64,000 nt of DNA from Ceratothoa steindachneri (taxonomy: Eukaryota > Arthropoda > Malacostraca > Isopoda > Cymothoidae): positions 101,960,641-102,024,640 of the forward strand of contig OZ018318.1 in NCBI GenBank assembly GCA_963969495.1, read 5' to 3'. A program made the position numbers and the translations under genes. The notes beneath the pieces are model-generated. The model saw only the letters and a program-made list of their open reading frames with translations. It ran no database searches and had not been told where the DNA came from. How positions within the stretch are numbered: position 1 is the first letter of the stretch; the number at the start of each line of letters is the position of its first letter. Below, piece by piece: positions 45,730 through 59,716 of this stretch.

Positions 45730-48241
45730 TTAACTCTTTCGAGACTAACTTATTTTGATGCTCAATGCCTGAATTGTTAAAAGGGTATAAAAATATTCAA
45801 ACACGTATTTTTTTTATTGGATGGTGAAAGAAAGCTATTTTTTCCTAACTGAAATTTTTCCCATATTTATATAGACAAAATCATGATGGGATACATTTGT
45901 CCCATTAGACATTTTTACCGCGACATAATTGACCCAGTAGACATTGTTTTTAAGACCAAAAAATGCATGCCAAATATTTATTTGACCTTTATCTTCGACC
46001 AACCAGGCGCAGGAAGATTTTAGTTAGCCTATATGTGACACGGTGTGAAACATTGCTTACAATAAGGTACATTACATTCTTTACATATGTACTGTTTTCG
46101 TTAGTGTTTCTTTCCCTTTTTGAGTACATCCAGCACATCTTCCACGAGTTTGTCCCTCAAAAGGCAAATGTAAGCCAACATTAGACATCCCGCAAGACCC
46201 GCTTTGTCCTTCTACCTGAACGCATAGTCCTTTTAACTGGATTTCCCTCCTTTCCCTTTTCAATTAGAGCTTCAGCTAGTTCGCACAAAAAATTCAGAAA
46301 TGATTTTGGGGGATTTCGCTGAAGCTCCCTATCGATCACCCAAGAATTCACAGCACAGAACATTAGCGAATGATAGAAAACCTTTTTCCGCCATTTTGGG
46401 GATTTCCTATCTAAGTCATATAGACCTGCCATTTGATCTGGAGGGTCCACACCACCCATTGTCTCTCTCTGTAAAACTTTATTCCCGCTGGACAGTCAAT
46501 TTTTATTTTTGTCCCATCCTTCTGTTTCTTTTCAATTTCAACTACAGTACTCTTGTGACAGTTGCTTAAGAGAAGAACTTCTTTGGCCAGCGTCCCGTTC
46601 TCATTACCTTTGTATTCTGCTTCTCCTTTTTTTATTTTTTTAATCATTTTGGGGACATTTTTTCGTGAACTCTGACATGTTCCAACTGCTGGAAAATCAA
46701 GTGTATCAATCAAGTGCACTGATGTAAAAAACCTATCAAAAACTAATGACACATCTTGTTTTTTAACAGATGATGCTAACTTCCTAATGTTCTTTCACTT
46801 GAGATTTCCTCTTTACCTGCATACACATTCAAATCATAAGTATACCGTGTGAGAGAATCGCATCTCATTCATAATTTTATTCCTCTCTTTACGGGTTTCC
46901 TCGGGAGATATTGTTTCATACTAGATCTTCCCTTGAACTTGGTCATTGACTCATCAATGCTTTGAAAAGGACTATCCTGTTTGCACTTTTCAAAAGTTGA
47001 TTTGAGGCAAGAAATTAATTCTTCCACGTAGTATAGTTTCCCAGCAGAAGCCAGTTTCTCAAGGTGATTGATATATAACTTTGATAATGAAAGTTTGAAC
47101 CTATTCCTCGCAAAAGTAGACTTTATCAGTGTATTGCCCATTGCAGGCCTTGATGACCAATAGCAATTGAGTGCTGGAAGCCTATTGATACACATCACAA
47201 AAATGCATCCTACAAGTTGCATTCCTTAATGCGGATTTGTCCGGCAAACTTTCACATTTTTTTTCCTTTTATAAATAGTCAGCCTTTAATTTGTGCAGCC
47301 TGCACTGTGCATGAAAAGACTGTAGGGAAATTGTTTTATGAAAATGTCAAGTAAAGATGAATTCCTAGTCAAATCAATTATAACCTTACATGACCTATTC
47401 TTTGATACAATTTTTCGAGGAATGAAATTTGCATGATCAGACCATACGTATGATTGATTTGAGGCTACTCTAATTACTGCTTCAGTGTCAGATTCTTCTA
47501 GTAATTCTTCACTCGTTGAATCTGTTTCGGAATTCACAGTAGAATGAGGATCATCACTGGAATCATCACTGTTTTCTTCTTCAATTGAGTCATCCAATGC
47601 TTGTTGCATTTCACATATCTTCATGGGTTTCACCATTTTTCTGAATAAAAAGAAATATAATATTAAAATTATTAGATAGGAATCGCAAAAATTGCTGGGA
47701 AAACTAATACTATATCCTGTAAATACATATGGTACATAACCTAAAATAAAATAATAATTTGTCATATAGTCCCTAGGCCTAGGCTATATGACAAAAAATC
47801 CTATCGAGATAATATTATCCCATCTAAAATGTCTCCTGGGACAAAGCAGTCCCAGATTTTGCAAAACATACAAAAATCAAATGAAAAGTTACGGTTTCCT
47901 AACTTCATACACTTTCACATAATAATGCATCATAAATTTCTACTATATGAAAAATTAATGACAATTTACTCACCCAGTGGACGGAAAACACGGATTTAGC
48001 AGACCATTCCACTTACACGACTTCTCTGTTCAGTCATGAAATGGGAACTAATTTCCGCATGGATTTCATATTCTGATGACGTCATTCCTGTGACTGTAAA
48101 GGCCGGGAAAATCTCATTCACTTTATTTTTCGTGACACATAGGTGCCAGTAGACTTCTGAAAACGGTCGACGGGACATAATGTCCCAGCAGGCGCAGAAA
48201 CCTCTGCGTCATGTAGGTCCCAGGAGTCTCGAAAGGGTTAA
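45730..48241 (-). mobile_element. piggyBac element
   Basis: TTAA at 45,730-45,733 and 48,238-48,241. The terminal inverted repeats are CTCTTTCGAGAC just inside the left TTAA and GTCTCGAAAGGG just inside the right. The 2.5-kb length is that of a full piggyBac. The transposase is on the minus strand. Both TTAA sites lie in the coding frame of gene U. Confidence 0.95.
46081..47638 (-). pseudogene. piggyBac transposase, frameshifted
   Basis: Transposase that cuts and pastes at TTAA. The start is probably the ATG near 47,638. The acidic N-terminal region (DDSIEEENSDDSSDD) is typical. The catalytic core is in 47,222-46,869: RLPALNCYWSS, then FQSIDESMTKFKGRSSMKQY with the first aspartate and PVKRGIKL. 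After a shift, YDLNVYAGKEE has the second. DRFFTSVHLIDTL has the third (46,752-46,411), then another shift and GGVDPPDQMAGLYDLDRKSP (46,459-46,181). The cysteine-rich C-terminal tail (GRCAGCTQKG) is in a further frame at about 46,130. All catalytic aspartates are present; three or more frameshifts inactivate it. Confidence 0.92.
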
Positions 48242-49609
48242 CAAAATTCGTGATAAGGCCAAGTTTGATATGAAGTGGTGGAAGCTAGATCTTCTGTAGA
48301 TGTACCAAAGGCATGTGCTTCACATTGTATCGGCCAACTATGTGTTCTCTTTCGGGCCACTTTTTGATAATGAGATGATTCCTGTCGTCACGGCTGTTCC
48401 ATAGGCATAAGAAGCACATATTCTTTGTATATCCTAGCTGCAGTCCAAGAAGTAAAGAAATTACCTTTAGATCACCACGGATGCGAGTAATGAACACCTT
48501 CCAAAACAAAGTTCATTGAGTCATATGTCTCTATCATCCCAACAATAAGTGCGACAGGAATTGAAGGTTTTTGTTACCATTGTGTAGCAACACAGCTTTG
48601 AGGCCAGCAGTGCTTTTATCGATGAATAGTCTCCATTCATCAGGTAAAATGCTCGTTTCCTAGCTGATTCATGAGGTCATTAACATCAGTACAGAAACAA
48701 GCACCATCTTTTTCTTTATAGAAGGCAGCTAAGGCCTCATAGCGTTTACGGAAAGTAGATATTTTTGCACCGACCTCTAGAAGATTTCATTGCTGTAGTC
48801 TGGAGCCCAACGGTTCTGCGTTCTCCTTTGACAATGACAAATCCCTCACCAAATCATTCAATCTTTCTTGATTTATCTACTGAATCTTCTTTTGCTTAGA
48901 ATCATCCTCATACATTTCATCGTCATCGTTATCCTCCTCTTTAGGCGATGAATCATCTTCTTTAAATGACTAGCTGATGGAGGAACTGGGATTGACATCT
49001 CCATATTATGGGCGACTGGTTTTATAGCTGATTTACAATCTGGATATACAATTTTTGACTTGTTCTTATTGAGAATTCCGCAATATTTGTCATACAAAAT
49101 TAGCAATCAAAAACATGATTTGTTGGCTCACGCCACACCATTGGTACACTGTATGAGCCCCGTATAATACACAGTAAAAAATTTGTGAGGTACCCAGGGC
49201 TTGTCTTGGACATCAACTTTACAACCAAAATAATAATTGTATGCAGTTTTCACTCTTTTAGCTAATTTTTTCCGCTGGTTGCTTGGAGTATATCTTCCAC
49301 AGATATAACAAAAGTTGTCTGGGCTATTTATACATCCTCGCCGATTCATGTTTTCAACTTAGTTTGTATATATCCTGTTATATACTTTTCTACAATCTTA
49401 TTTCACTTACAAATTAATTGAGAGATAAATCTGAAAAAAATGCAATTAATCACTGTATGTAAATACCGTTTCAACACCACTACTATAATGGCTAAATTTG
49501 ACAACGTGATAAAGCAGGAGTGTAACGTAGGAATCAAACACACACAACACATCCTCTCACTACGGTAGCCGAAGCAACACTTGCCCATATGTGTAACTAA
49601 AGAGTATGT

Positions 49610-49727
49610 GTGTAACTCAGGAACCTTATGTGCTAGAAAAATTCTGATTACAGATTCGGAATCAGCATACTCGATTTAGTATAAATCACAAGCTAATACT
49701 CAAGTAGCAAAATCATTGTTGACTAGT
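49610..49727 (-). repeat. Right inverted repeat of candidate element U
   Basis: The reverse complement reads ACTAGTCAACAATG, TTGCTACTTGAGTA and CTAGCACATAAGGTTCCTGA in the same order as at 44,895-45,018. Confidence 0.65.
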
Positions 49728-49963
49728 GCAATGAATCACAATAGTTATAAATTTAAGTTAAAACATAAGAAATGTTAGTTAAATTCTGGATTTAGAAAGC
49801 ACCATTTTATAAATTACACACCATTTAGTAAAATACTAAATAATTCAAGCATAGGAAAATACGCATTATTATCATACATATTTATGAATAATATAATTAT
49901 ATTTTGGAAAAGTTTGATTAAATACATAAATCTATGAGGAGTGCTGTATATTTTTTTGCCAAG

Positions 49964-49964
<1 letters not shown>
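49728..49964. other. Unassigned AT-rich sequence
   Basis: No feature supported. Confidence 0.4.

Positions 49965-50019
<55 letters not shown>
49965..50019. repeat. (TA)n microsatellite
   Basis: Left flank of the Tc1 element; the target TA is its last dinucleotide. Confidence 0.95.
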
Positions 50020-50022
<3 letters not shown>

Positions 50023-51607
50023 CCCCGCAAAAGTTTGCAACACACCATGAAAAACAGACGTTTATGTATTTCTAAGCACAATAGGTAAATGAAACTTTTA
50101 TTACTGACAGGATATGTATTAAAACAATAAATTAAATCATCAGGACCATACAAAAACATCATTATAGTTTTTTGTCGAATAAATACAATTAATTATTAAC
50201 GCAATAGTTTACAACACATATATCAAATCGTTTCTTAATATTTAATAGCATAACCACTGCTGCTAATAACAGCTTGTAGCCGCTTAGAGTAGTCTCCTAA
50301 GTACTTCTTACATGTGTTTGTGTTAATATTACTTCATTCCTCAATGCATATTTTTTTCAGTTCATACATGTTTGTTGGTTCTCTTTTTTGGATTCTGAGC
50401 TTCAGTTCCTTCCATAGATTTTCGATAGGGTTCAGATCTGGGGATTGACTAGGCCATTTTAGAACATTTACACCATTTGATCTAAACCAATTTTGTGTCA
50501 GTTTTGCTGTATGCTTTGGATCATTGTCTTGTTGAGAGATCCAATCCTGTTTCAATTTAAGAGAATGCACACTTGGACGTAAATGTTTCTTCAAGATTCT
50601 TCTATAATATTCTCCATTCATCCTTCCTTCTATGGTTTCCATATTTCCAACACCTGCGGCACTAAAACAACCCCAGATCATGATTGGGCCACCTCCATAT
50701 TTTACTGTTGGGGTAGTGTTCTTCGGGGCGTATTCGGTACCTTACTTTCGCCATACCCTCGGAGCTCCATTACAGCCGAACAGTTCTATCTTTGTCTCAT
50801 CCGACCAAAGTACGTTCTCCCAAAATTCTTCAGGTTTACCAACAAACTCTTTTGCAAAATTCAAACGATCACGAACCCGTTTTCTTGTAAGAAGTGGGGT
50901 TTTCCTTGGAGACCGTGAGTAGATGCCCATGCTACCAAGCGATCAAATAATTGTGTCTTTACTCACTATAACTCCACTCACTTCTAAGTCACGCTGAAGT
51001 TCTTTAAGAGTAACTTTGGGTGTTTTACTGACCTTTCTTACTAATAATCTCCCTGCATGTTCGGTTATCTTGCCAGGACGGCTAGAACTGATCAAAGGAA
51101 AAGTAGAATTTTGAGACTTCCCGTGATGTATTATCGTTCAGACTGAACTCAATGGAACTACTAACTGACGAGATATTTTTCTATAACCAATGCCACTTTT
51201 AGGAAGGTCTACAATACGTTTTCGAAGACTTTGATCGATTCGTTTCTGTTTCCCCATCGTGCGAATGTTTACAGGACGCTGTCTGATAAAGAATGACGCG
51301 ATATCTTATACCAGTTCCTAAGTTATGTGCGTAGATTAATGTAGAACGTTCTAGAAATTATAATAAGTTTCTCCTTCTCAAACATTTATGAGTAAGTGAT
51401 ACAATTCTATATATGTTGTAAACTTTTGCGTTAATAATTAATTGTATTTCTTCAACAAAAAACTATAATGATATTTTTGTATGGTCCTGATGATTTAATT
51501 TATTGTTTTAATACATATTCTGTCAGTAATAAAAGTTTCATTTACCTATTGTGCTTACAAATACATAAACTTCTGTTTGTCATGGCGTGTTGTAAACCTT
51601 TGCGGGG

Positions 51608-51610
<3 letters not shown>
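50020..51610 (-). mobile_element. Tc1-like element with about 200-bp IR/DR termini
   Basis: The inverted repeats run from 50,020 to about 50,215 and from about 51,415 to 51,610. Outer ends: TGCCCCGCAAAAGTTTGCAA on the left, and the complement of TTTGCGGGGCA on the right. Each also contains an inner copy of the outer motif (CGCAATAGTTTACAACACAT at about 50,200; TGTAAACTTTTGCGTTAA at about 51,418). This is the IR/DR arrangement of two binding sites per end. (TA)n lies on both sides. Confidence 0.95.
50235..51257 (-). pseudogene. Tc1 transposase, full length with three nonsense codons
   Basis: A single frame of 341 codons including the final TAA (start ATG 51,257-51,255, final TAA 50,237-50,235), the usual Tc1 length, with no frameshift. 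The N-terminus starts MGKQKRIDQSLRKRI with paired helix-turn-helix segments (GIGYRKISRQLVVP) and the GRPR-like linker (SRPGKITEH). Catalytic residues: [39 protein letters not shown], with 34 residues between the last two (DD34E). Premature stops are only TGA at 51,138-51,140, TAA at 50,742-50,744 and TGA at 50,334-50,336. The last probably replaces a tryptophan. It is the least decayed transposase in the window. Confidence 0.93.

Positions 51611-51699
<89 letters not shown>
51611..51699. repeat. (TA)n microsatellite
   Basis: Shared boundary between the Tc1 right end and the SINE dimer. Confidence 0.95.
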
Positions 51700-54655
<2,956 letters not shown>

Positions 54656-55175
54656 GAAAGATTATACTAGGTCAAACAGAAATAACTAAGGTTATATTAA
54701 CTAGTGGAAACGAAAAAAAACTTACGATGGATTAACTAGAGTGAACAAAATCGTGTAGATTTATCTAGAGTACATAAGAAAAATGAATGTAAATTTAACT
54801 AGAGTAAATAAAATGAAAATAGATTTAACTAGTGTACACAAGCGAAATTAAGAAAGGTGTAAATAGAGTAAACAAAATTAGGTTAGTTCTAAGTAGGGAA
54901 TATTTTACTAGCATAGAAAATATTAGGATAGATTTAACTAGTATGCACAAACGACAATGGTAGAATTAACTAGAGTAAACAAAGTTATAATAAATTTAAC
55001 TATGATAAACAAACAAAATTAGGGAAGCTTTAGAAAATAAATTATTGTAGATTCAATTTGACTAAATAAGCAAACCTTAGATGGATTTATCCAGCATAAA
55101 CAAAATTAAGGCCGATTCGACTAGAGTAATAAACTAGTGTCAATCTAACTTGGCTAAATAAGTAAATTGGAACAA
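54656..55175. repeat. Degenerate repeat around GATTTAACTAGAGTAAACAA
   Basis: About a dozen diverged copies of AGATTTAACTAGAGTAAACA plus AAATTA at irregular spacing of roughly 35-45 bp. Confidence 0.7.
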
Positions 55176-55889
55176 ACAAAATTAAATCGTTTCCATTCAA
55201 GTTCATATAAACCTAATTTTTTAGTTTAATACATTTAAAACTCTTTTATTTTACTTCTAAAGTTTCGAGTCTTTAATTACCTGACCCATATTTTCAACCT
55301 ATGGCTGATGGGTCTTTACTCTGACTCTTATTATGCTTATACAACCTATGTATCTTCCTTCCGTGAAATTTAGAACCTAGTTGTTGTAATGATATATATC
55401 GTCCATTTCATAGTATATTTAATGCCTTTTAGCATAAAAATAATCTCAGATAGATTTAATATTTAATTATTATTATTGTTGAATAAACTGTATATCACCT
55501 GTTAATTTTACAGTTTTCTTGGATTTTATCTCCGGCTTACGAAATATTTCTTGTATTTCATTCATTTTAGGCCAGATAATTCTTGATAGAAATAAACCGC
55601 TTGTCTTATGGCTCATTATTCATACTTAATTACTTGCACTAACGTTTCGTTATTCTACAAATAACACTATAAAATGAGTACATTATTTATTTCCTGTATT
55701 TACAAGCTGAGGCAGGGTATTTGTTCGCAATTTTCAACTGCTAAATATTGCGCATATTTTTTTTTACCTTCGTTGTCGGTCTTTTTCTTCTTAAAACAAT
55801 AACTATTTTTGTTAAAAAAAATTTCAGAATAATTGACTATGGAAAATTTTGAACCACCCAATTCGTGGAAGAGGCATGGAGTCATTGTA
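55176..55889. other. Unassigned AT-rich sequence
   Basis: No feature supported. Confidence 0.4.
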
Positions 55890-56840
55890 ATTGCTCGGGA
55901 GGGACAAACAAGGAGATTTCAGACTTCCTTAGCGTCTGCAGAAGGATGGTGGAAAAGATCATAAAGGAGTGAGACAAGAGAGAGGAAAACCCATGGTCGA
56001 CGATCTGACAACATCAGAACGCCAGGAGATTATTAACAATGAATCCAGAAAGTTAATGGGGCCGATTGCAAGGGATAAATGTCTAGATGAAAAGCTCATC
56101 AGACTGAAGGTGCATAAAGACATTCGCTACATTTAATACGAGAAGAGGAAAGGACAATTTCTGTCCAAGGCGATGCAAGAAAAGCGACTCAAGCACACCA
56201 AGAAGCTGGTAAACAAGTTGAAACACCCGATGGAGCCAGACATGCTGTGGTTCTTTTCCGACGAGAAGAATTTCTCTCAAGACCAGAAGATCAACTCCCA
56301 GAACAGCAGTTGGGTCTCAGTCGCACCCAAGGACCTGCTCGGAGTCATATAGATGAAATTTCCAGCGACAATCCTAGTCTTCTGTGTTGTCAGCAGTGAA
56401 AGTGACGTCACGCCACCTCACTACTTCCCTGAGTGCCTCAGGCTGAATACCGACGGCTACACCTGTGTTCTGGGCAAAGTAGTGAAGTACTGGATCGACC
56501 GTGCAGTTGCGAGACCTTACGCGTAGTACCAAGACTGTGCGCCCTGCCACACCAGCTCGGAAGACACATGCCTGGCTGTTGGAGAATTTCTTCGATCACA
56601 CAGCCCCTAACACTTGACCTCCAAACTCGCTGGACTTCAACGCCCTCGACTTCTTTGTGTGGGGCGCAGGGGGACGAGAGACCCATAAATCTAGCTGCAA
56701 CACGAAAGACTAGGTGAGGGAGAGGATTACCAAGGCCTTCACGGGCCTAAAACGGGAGATAGGAAAAAAGGCTTGGAGCCGGTTCCGAGGCCGCCTGGAG
56801 GTTTTCATCGAGGCCACAGTCGAGTTCATCGAGTGAGATC
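55890..56840 (+). pseudogene. Tc1/mariner-superfamily transposase relic
   Basis: Decayed plus-strand frames from N to C: TNKEISDFLSVCRRMVEKI (DNA-binding part); KRLKHTKKLVNKLKHPMEP; the first catalytic block FFSDEKNFSQDQKINSQNSS (about 56,250-56,310); VVSSESDVTPPHYFPECLRL; KYWIDRAVARPYA. Then come CAPCHTS, where the second aspartate motif (QQDSAPAHTS-like) has decayed, and a C-terminal RERITKAFTGLKREIGKKAW and FRGRLEVFIE. The third aspartate motif is only traceable as SLDFNALDFFVWG-like sequence. Several stops and shifts; no ends identified. Confidence 0.75.
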
Positions 56841-57754
56841 GACAGAAAATGTCATCACACCAAACTGATCCAAATTTGACGAAATTATCATTAAACAGTT
56901 TTATTTCTTCCTGAGACAATCATCATTCGAACGAATCCCGCCGCCCCCATCCATGATACTCATATACATGTGTTAGAAGCGGATCAGATTTTGTCTGAGG
57001 GTTGAGACAATATGTGATAAAACTTTCGAGAAAATTACAAGTCACCCTAACAGGGGCCTTTATTTATTGTAGAATGTGGAAATAAATAAATTTTTCTCGT
57101 TTTAAAAAGGTTATTTGTAGAATAAACAAAAGTTAAACAAATAAACCTGAGTAATAAAACTATACTCAAAATTACAGGTTTATTCCATTAAAAGTAATCT
57201 GGAATCAAATAAACTTCAAGGCAAGATAATAATTCATAAGTTCGAGATATCATTTAATAACGCCGTTATTATTATTACTAATAATTTAATTATTATCATA
57301 TACAAAGAAATACAAAGGTAAATTGATAACTCAAAATTTAGAATATAAACTCATCGATCAAAATCACTTAGTAAGATCCGCGTGAGACACCCCGCCCCCA
57401 CTCCGCCAAGAAGCAATTGTGAAGCCTCCTTTCGCTCTCGAACCCTAGGGGCTGAAACCGAATCGGTTGAGTTTCCATCACTTATGAATTTATTCCCAAT
57501 AAATATTTGCTCGAAAAATTGGCAAAAATGCAAATTTTTTCTTCTCCATATTTCCCTCGGCGCGCCGTCTACTATATTTGATGCTACTTCTGTTCTCTAT
57601 TTACTTCTCGCCCACACATACACACAACACAGACATTCGCATGTATGGCTAAACTCATTGTTATAATAATCTACATAAAGGATAGACCTACATACATGAT
57701 GAATAAGAGCTGATTAGCATATTTACTCGTATTTGACTTCGGGTGGGCAATCTG
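56841..57754. other. Unassigned
   Basis: GTCACCCTAACAGGGGCC near 57,042 may be the right end of the preceding transposon. The rest is AT-rich. Frames at 57,351-57,533 (minus) and 57,382-57,666 (plus) overlap each other and are unrecognised. Confidence 0.4.
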
Positions 57755-59345
57755 AATCAGGCAATCAAAAGGTGAAGAGGGAAGAGAAAGATAATGAAGG
57801 AGCTGAAAATGGTGAAGGAGCAGAAAAAGTCTAAAAGATAAAAAAGATGAAGGAGCAGAAAAAGTGTGAAAGAGAAAGATGATGAAATAGCTGAAAAGGG
57901 TGAAGGAGCCGGAAAAGTGTGAAAAATAAAGAGGATGAAGGAGCAGAAAAAGTGCGAAAGAGAAAGATGATGTAGTAGCTGAAAATATTGAAGGCGCAGG
58001 AAAAGTGTGAAAGAGCAAGATAATGAAGGATATGAAAATGGTGAGGGAACAGTAAAAGTATGAAGTAGAAAGATGATAAGGGATATTATAATAGTTAGAG
58101 AGCAGGACAATTGTAAAAGAGAAAGATGATGAAGGAACACTAAAAGTATGAAATTGATAGATGATGAAGGATATGAAAATGGTGAGAAAGCAGGAAAAGT
58201 CTGAAAGCGAAAGATAATGCAGGATATGAAAATGGTTAGGGAACAGTAAAAGTATAAAATTGAAAGATGATGAAGGATATGAAAATGGTGAGAGAACAGT
58301 AAGTGTGAAATTGAAAGATGATAAGGGATATCATAGTAGGGAGAGAGCAAGAAGTGTCTGAATGAGAAGCATGATGAAGGAGCATGGAAAATCCTGAAAG
58401 AGAAAGATGATGAAGGATAGGAAAATTTTGAGCGAAAAGTAAATTTATGAAATTAAAAGATGATGAGGATATGAAAATGGTGAAATAGAAAGATGATGAA
58501 GGAGCTCAAAAGGGAGACGGAGCAGGAAAAGTCTGAAAGGAAAAGATGAAGAAAGATATGAAAATGGTGAGGGAACAGTAAAAGCATGAAGTAGAACGAT
58601 GATAAGTGATATGAAACTAGTGAGAGAGCAGGAAATGTTGGAAAGAGAAAGACTATGAAGGATATGAAAATGGTTAGGGAACAGTAAAATTACGAAATTG
58701 AAAGATGATGAAGGATATGAAAATGGTGAGAGAAGGGTAAATGTATGAAATTGTAAGATAATGAAGGATATGAAAATGGTGAGAGCAGGAAATGTCTGAA
58801 AGAGAAAGATGACGAACGAGCTGAAATTAGTTGAGTAGCAGGAAAAGTATGGAAGAGAAAGATAATAAAAAACTGAAAATTGTGAGTGAACATGAAAGGT
58901 ATGAAAGAGAAAGATGATGAATCATATGAAAATGGTGAAGGAGCAGTAAAAGTATGAAAGGGAACGATGATGAAGGGGCTGAAAATTGTTGGGCAGCAGG
59001 AAAAGTATGAAAGAGAAAGATGATGAAGAAACTGCCGGAAAAGTAAGAAAGGAAAAGATGATTATGTGGCTAAAAAAGGTTTGGCAGTAGGAAAAGTATG
59101 AAAGAGAAAGATGATGAAGGGGCTGAAAATGGTTGAGCAGCAGGAAAAGTATGAAAGAGAAAGATGATGAACAACTGAAAATTGTGAGGGAGGAGGAAAA
59201 TTCTGAAAGAGAAAGATGATGAAGGAACAGTAAAAGTATGAAAGTGAAAGATGATGAACGATATGAAAATGTTGAGAGAGAGGAAAAATCTGAAAGAGAA
59301 AGATGATGAAGGAACTGAAAATGGTAAAGGGGCGGGAAAAGTCTT
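57755..59345. repeat. Purine-rich minisatellite, about 54-bp period
   Basis: About 28 diverged copies of GAAAGAGAAAGATGATGAAG followed by GAGCTGAAAATGGTGAAGGA and GCAGGAAAAGTAT. The plus strand has few pyrimidines. Minus-strand frames of 115 and 197 codons (F/H/S/L-rich) are repeat artefacts. Confidence 0.9.
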
Positions 59346-59666
59346 AAATTTCTCTTATAGTTTTAATTAATTTCTGAAATAAACTTTACATTTATTCACT
59401 ACTTTTTTGAGTCAGTTTTAAAGCAAATTTATCTATTGCCAAGCTATATTTAATTTTTAACTTATAGTACATTTTATTGTTATTTTATAATTGGTCACCT
59501 TTTAAAATAATTCAATGTCATGTCTTGTTGGCCTTTTCATGTTTTCTTCAAATGTATTAACTTAAGTAAACTTATTCTAGCTTGAAGATGAAAACTCGTA
59601 GTTTTCGAAACGTTGTAGGAAATTAAAAGATGTTGCATCCGTTTCTGGTGACTGGGATTTATCCTC

Positions 59667-59671
<5 letters not shown>
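59346..59671 (+). mobile_element. Penelope-like element 3' end, strongly truncated
   Basis: No coding region. It contains the hairpin motif at 59,580-59,614 with the same constant parts as at 33,927-33,966 and, like that element, ends in a (TA)n array after about 60 bp. It starts next to the purine-rich minisatellite. Identification rests on the hairpin and on the TA junction. Confidence 0.5.
59580..59615 (+). ncRNA. Hairpin with hammerhead-like core, second locus
   Basis: CTTGAAGATG-AAAAC-TCGTA-GTTTT-CGAAACGTTG: the 5-bp stem has a different sequence from that at 33,927 but the same constant flanks. Base-pair covariation between the two loci supports an RNA fold. The first core base is U rather than C, so activity is doubtful. 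Confidence 0.45.

Positions 59672-59712
<41 letters not shown>
59672..59712. repeat. (TA)n microsatellite
   Basis: At the 3' end of the Penelope fragment. Confidence 0.95.

Positions 59713-59716
<4 letters not shown>

Larger units (their letters stand above)
45222..49349 (-). pseudogene. Unrecognised gene family U, copy 2, interrupted by piggyBac
   Basis: The start I prefer is at 49,349. Segments in order: GCINSPDNFCYICGRYT with paired cysteines; QDKPWVPHKFF; after 49,128 a stop, then WREPTNH-like sequence and KIVYPDCKSAIKPVAHNMEM. Near 48,630 come WRLFIDKSTAGLKAVLLHNG. At 48,509-48,285 it reads DLKVISLLLGLQLGYTKNMC and FLCLWNSR. Then LPPLHIKLGLITNFV ends at the TTAA where piggyBac is inserted. 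Beyond it KAMAHDSAGFQ opens the 45,725-45,222 frame (RLTPLELAAWDSF, MHFLHSHLDFFPSN, DEHGERFHRDIAMMESRYQG). Stops and frameshifts occur in the N-terminal half. Homologous to 27,240-28,815. Function unknown; a nuclease or transposase fold is a guess from conserved acidic residues and flanking repeats. Confidence 0.75.
44895..49727 (-). mobile_element. Candidate TIR transposon carrying gene family U (split by piggyBac)
   Basis: The left flank of gene U (44,895-45,018) and the reverse complement of its right flank (49,610-49,727) align imperfectly over about 115-125 bp. The outer block is ACTAGYCAACA, then TGCTACTTGAGTA, and the inner block is CTAGCACRTAAGGTTCCTGA. The gene on the minus strand lies between them. 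Without the 2.5-kb piggyBac the unit is about 2.3 kb. The bases outside the repeats do not give a clear target duplication. Either this is an undescribed DNA transposon, or two outward repeat copies happen to flank the gene. Confidence 0.6.

Noticed and set aside
57671..58350. Minus-strand frames of 115 and 197 codons rich in F, H, S and L that resemble membrane proteins
   Set aside because: Complement of a purine-rich minisatellite; hydrophobicity is forced by composition.
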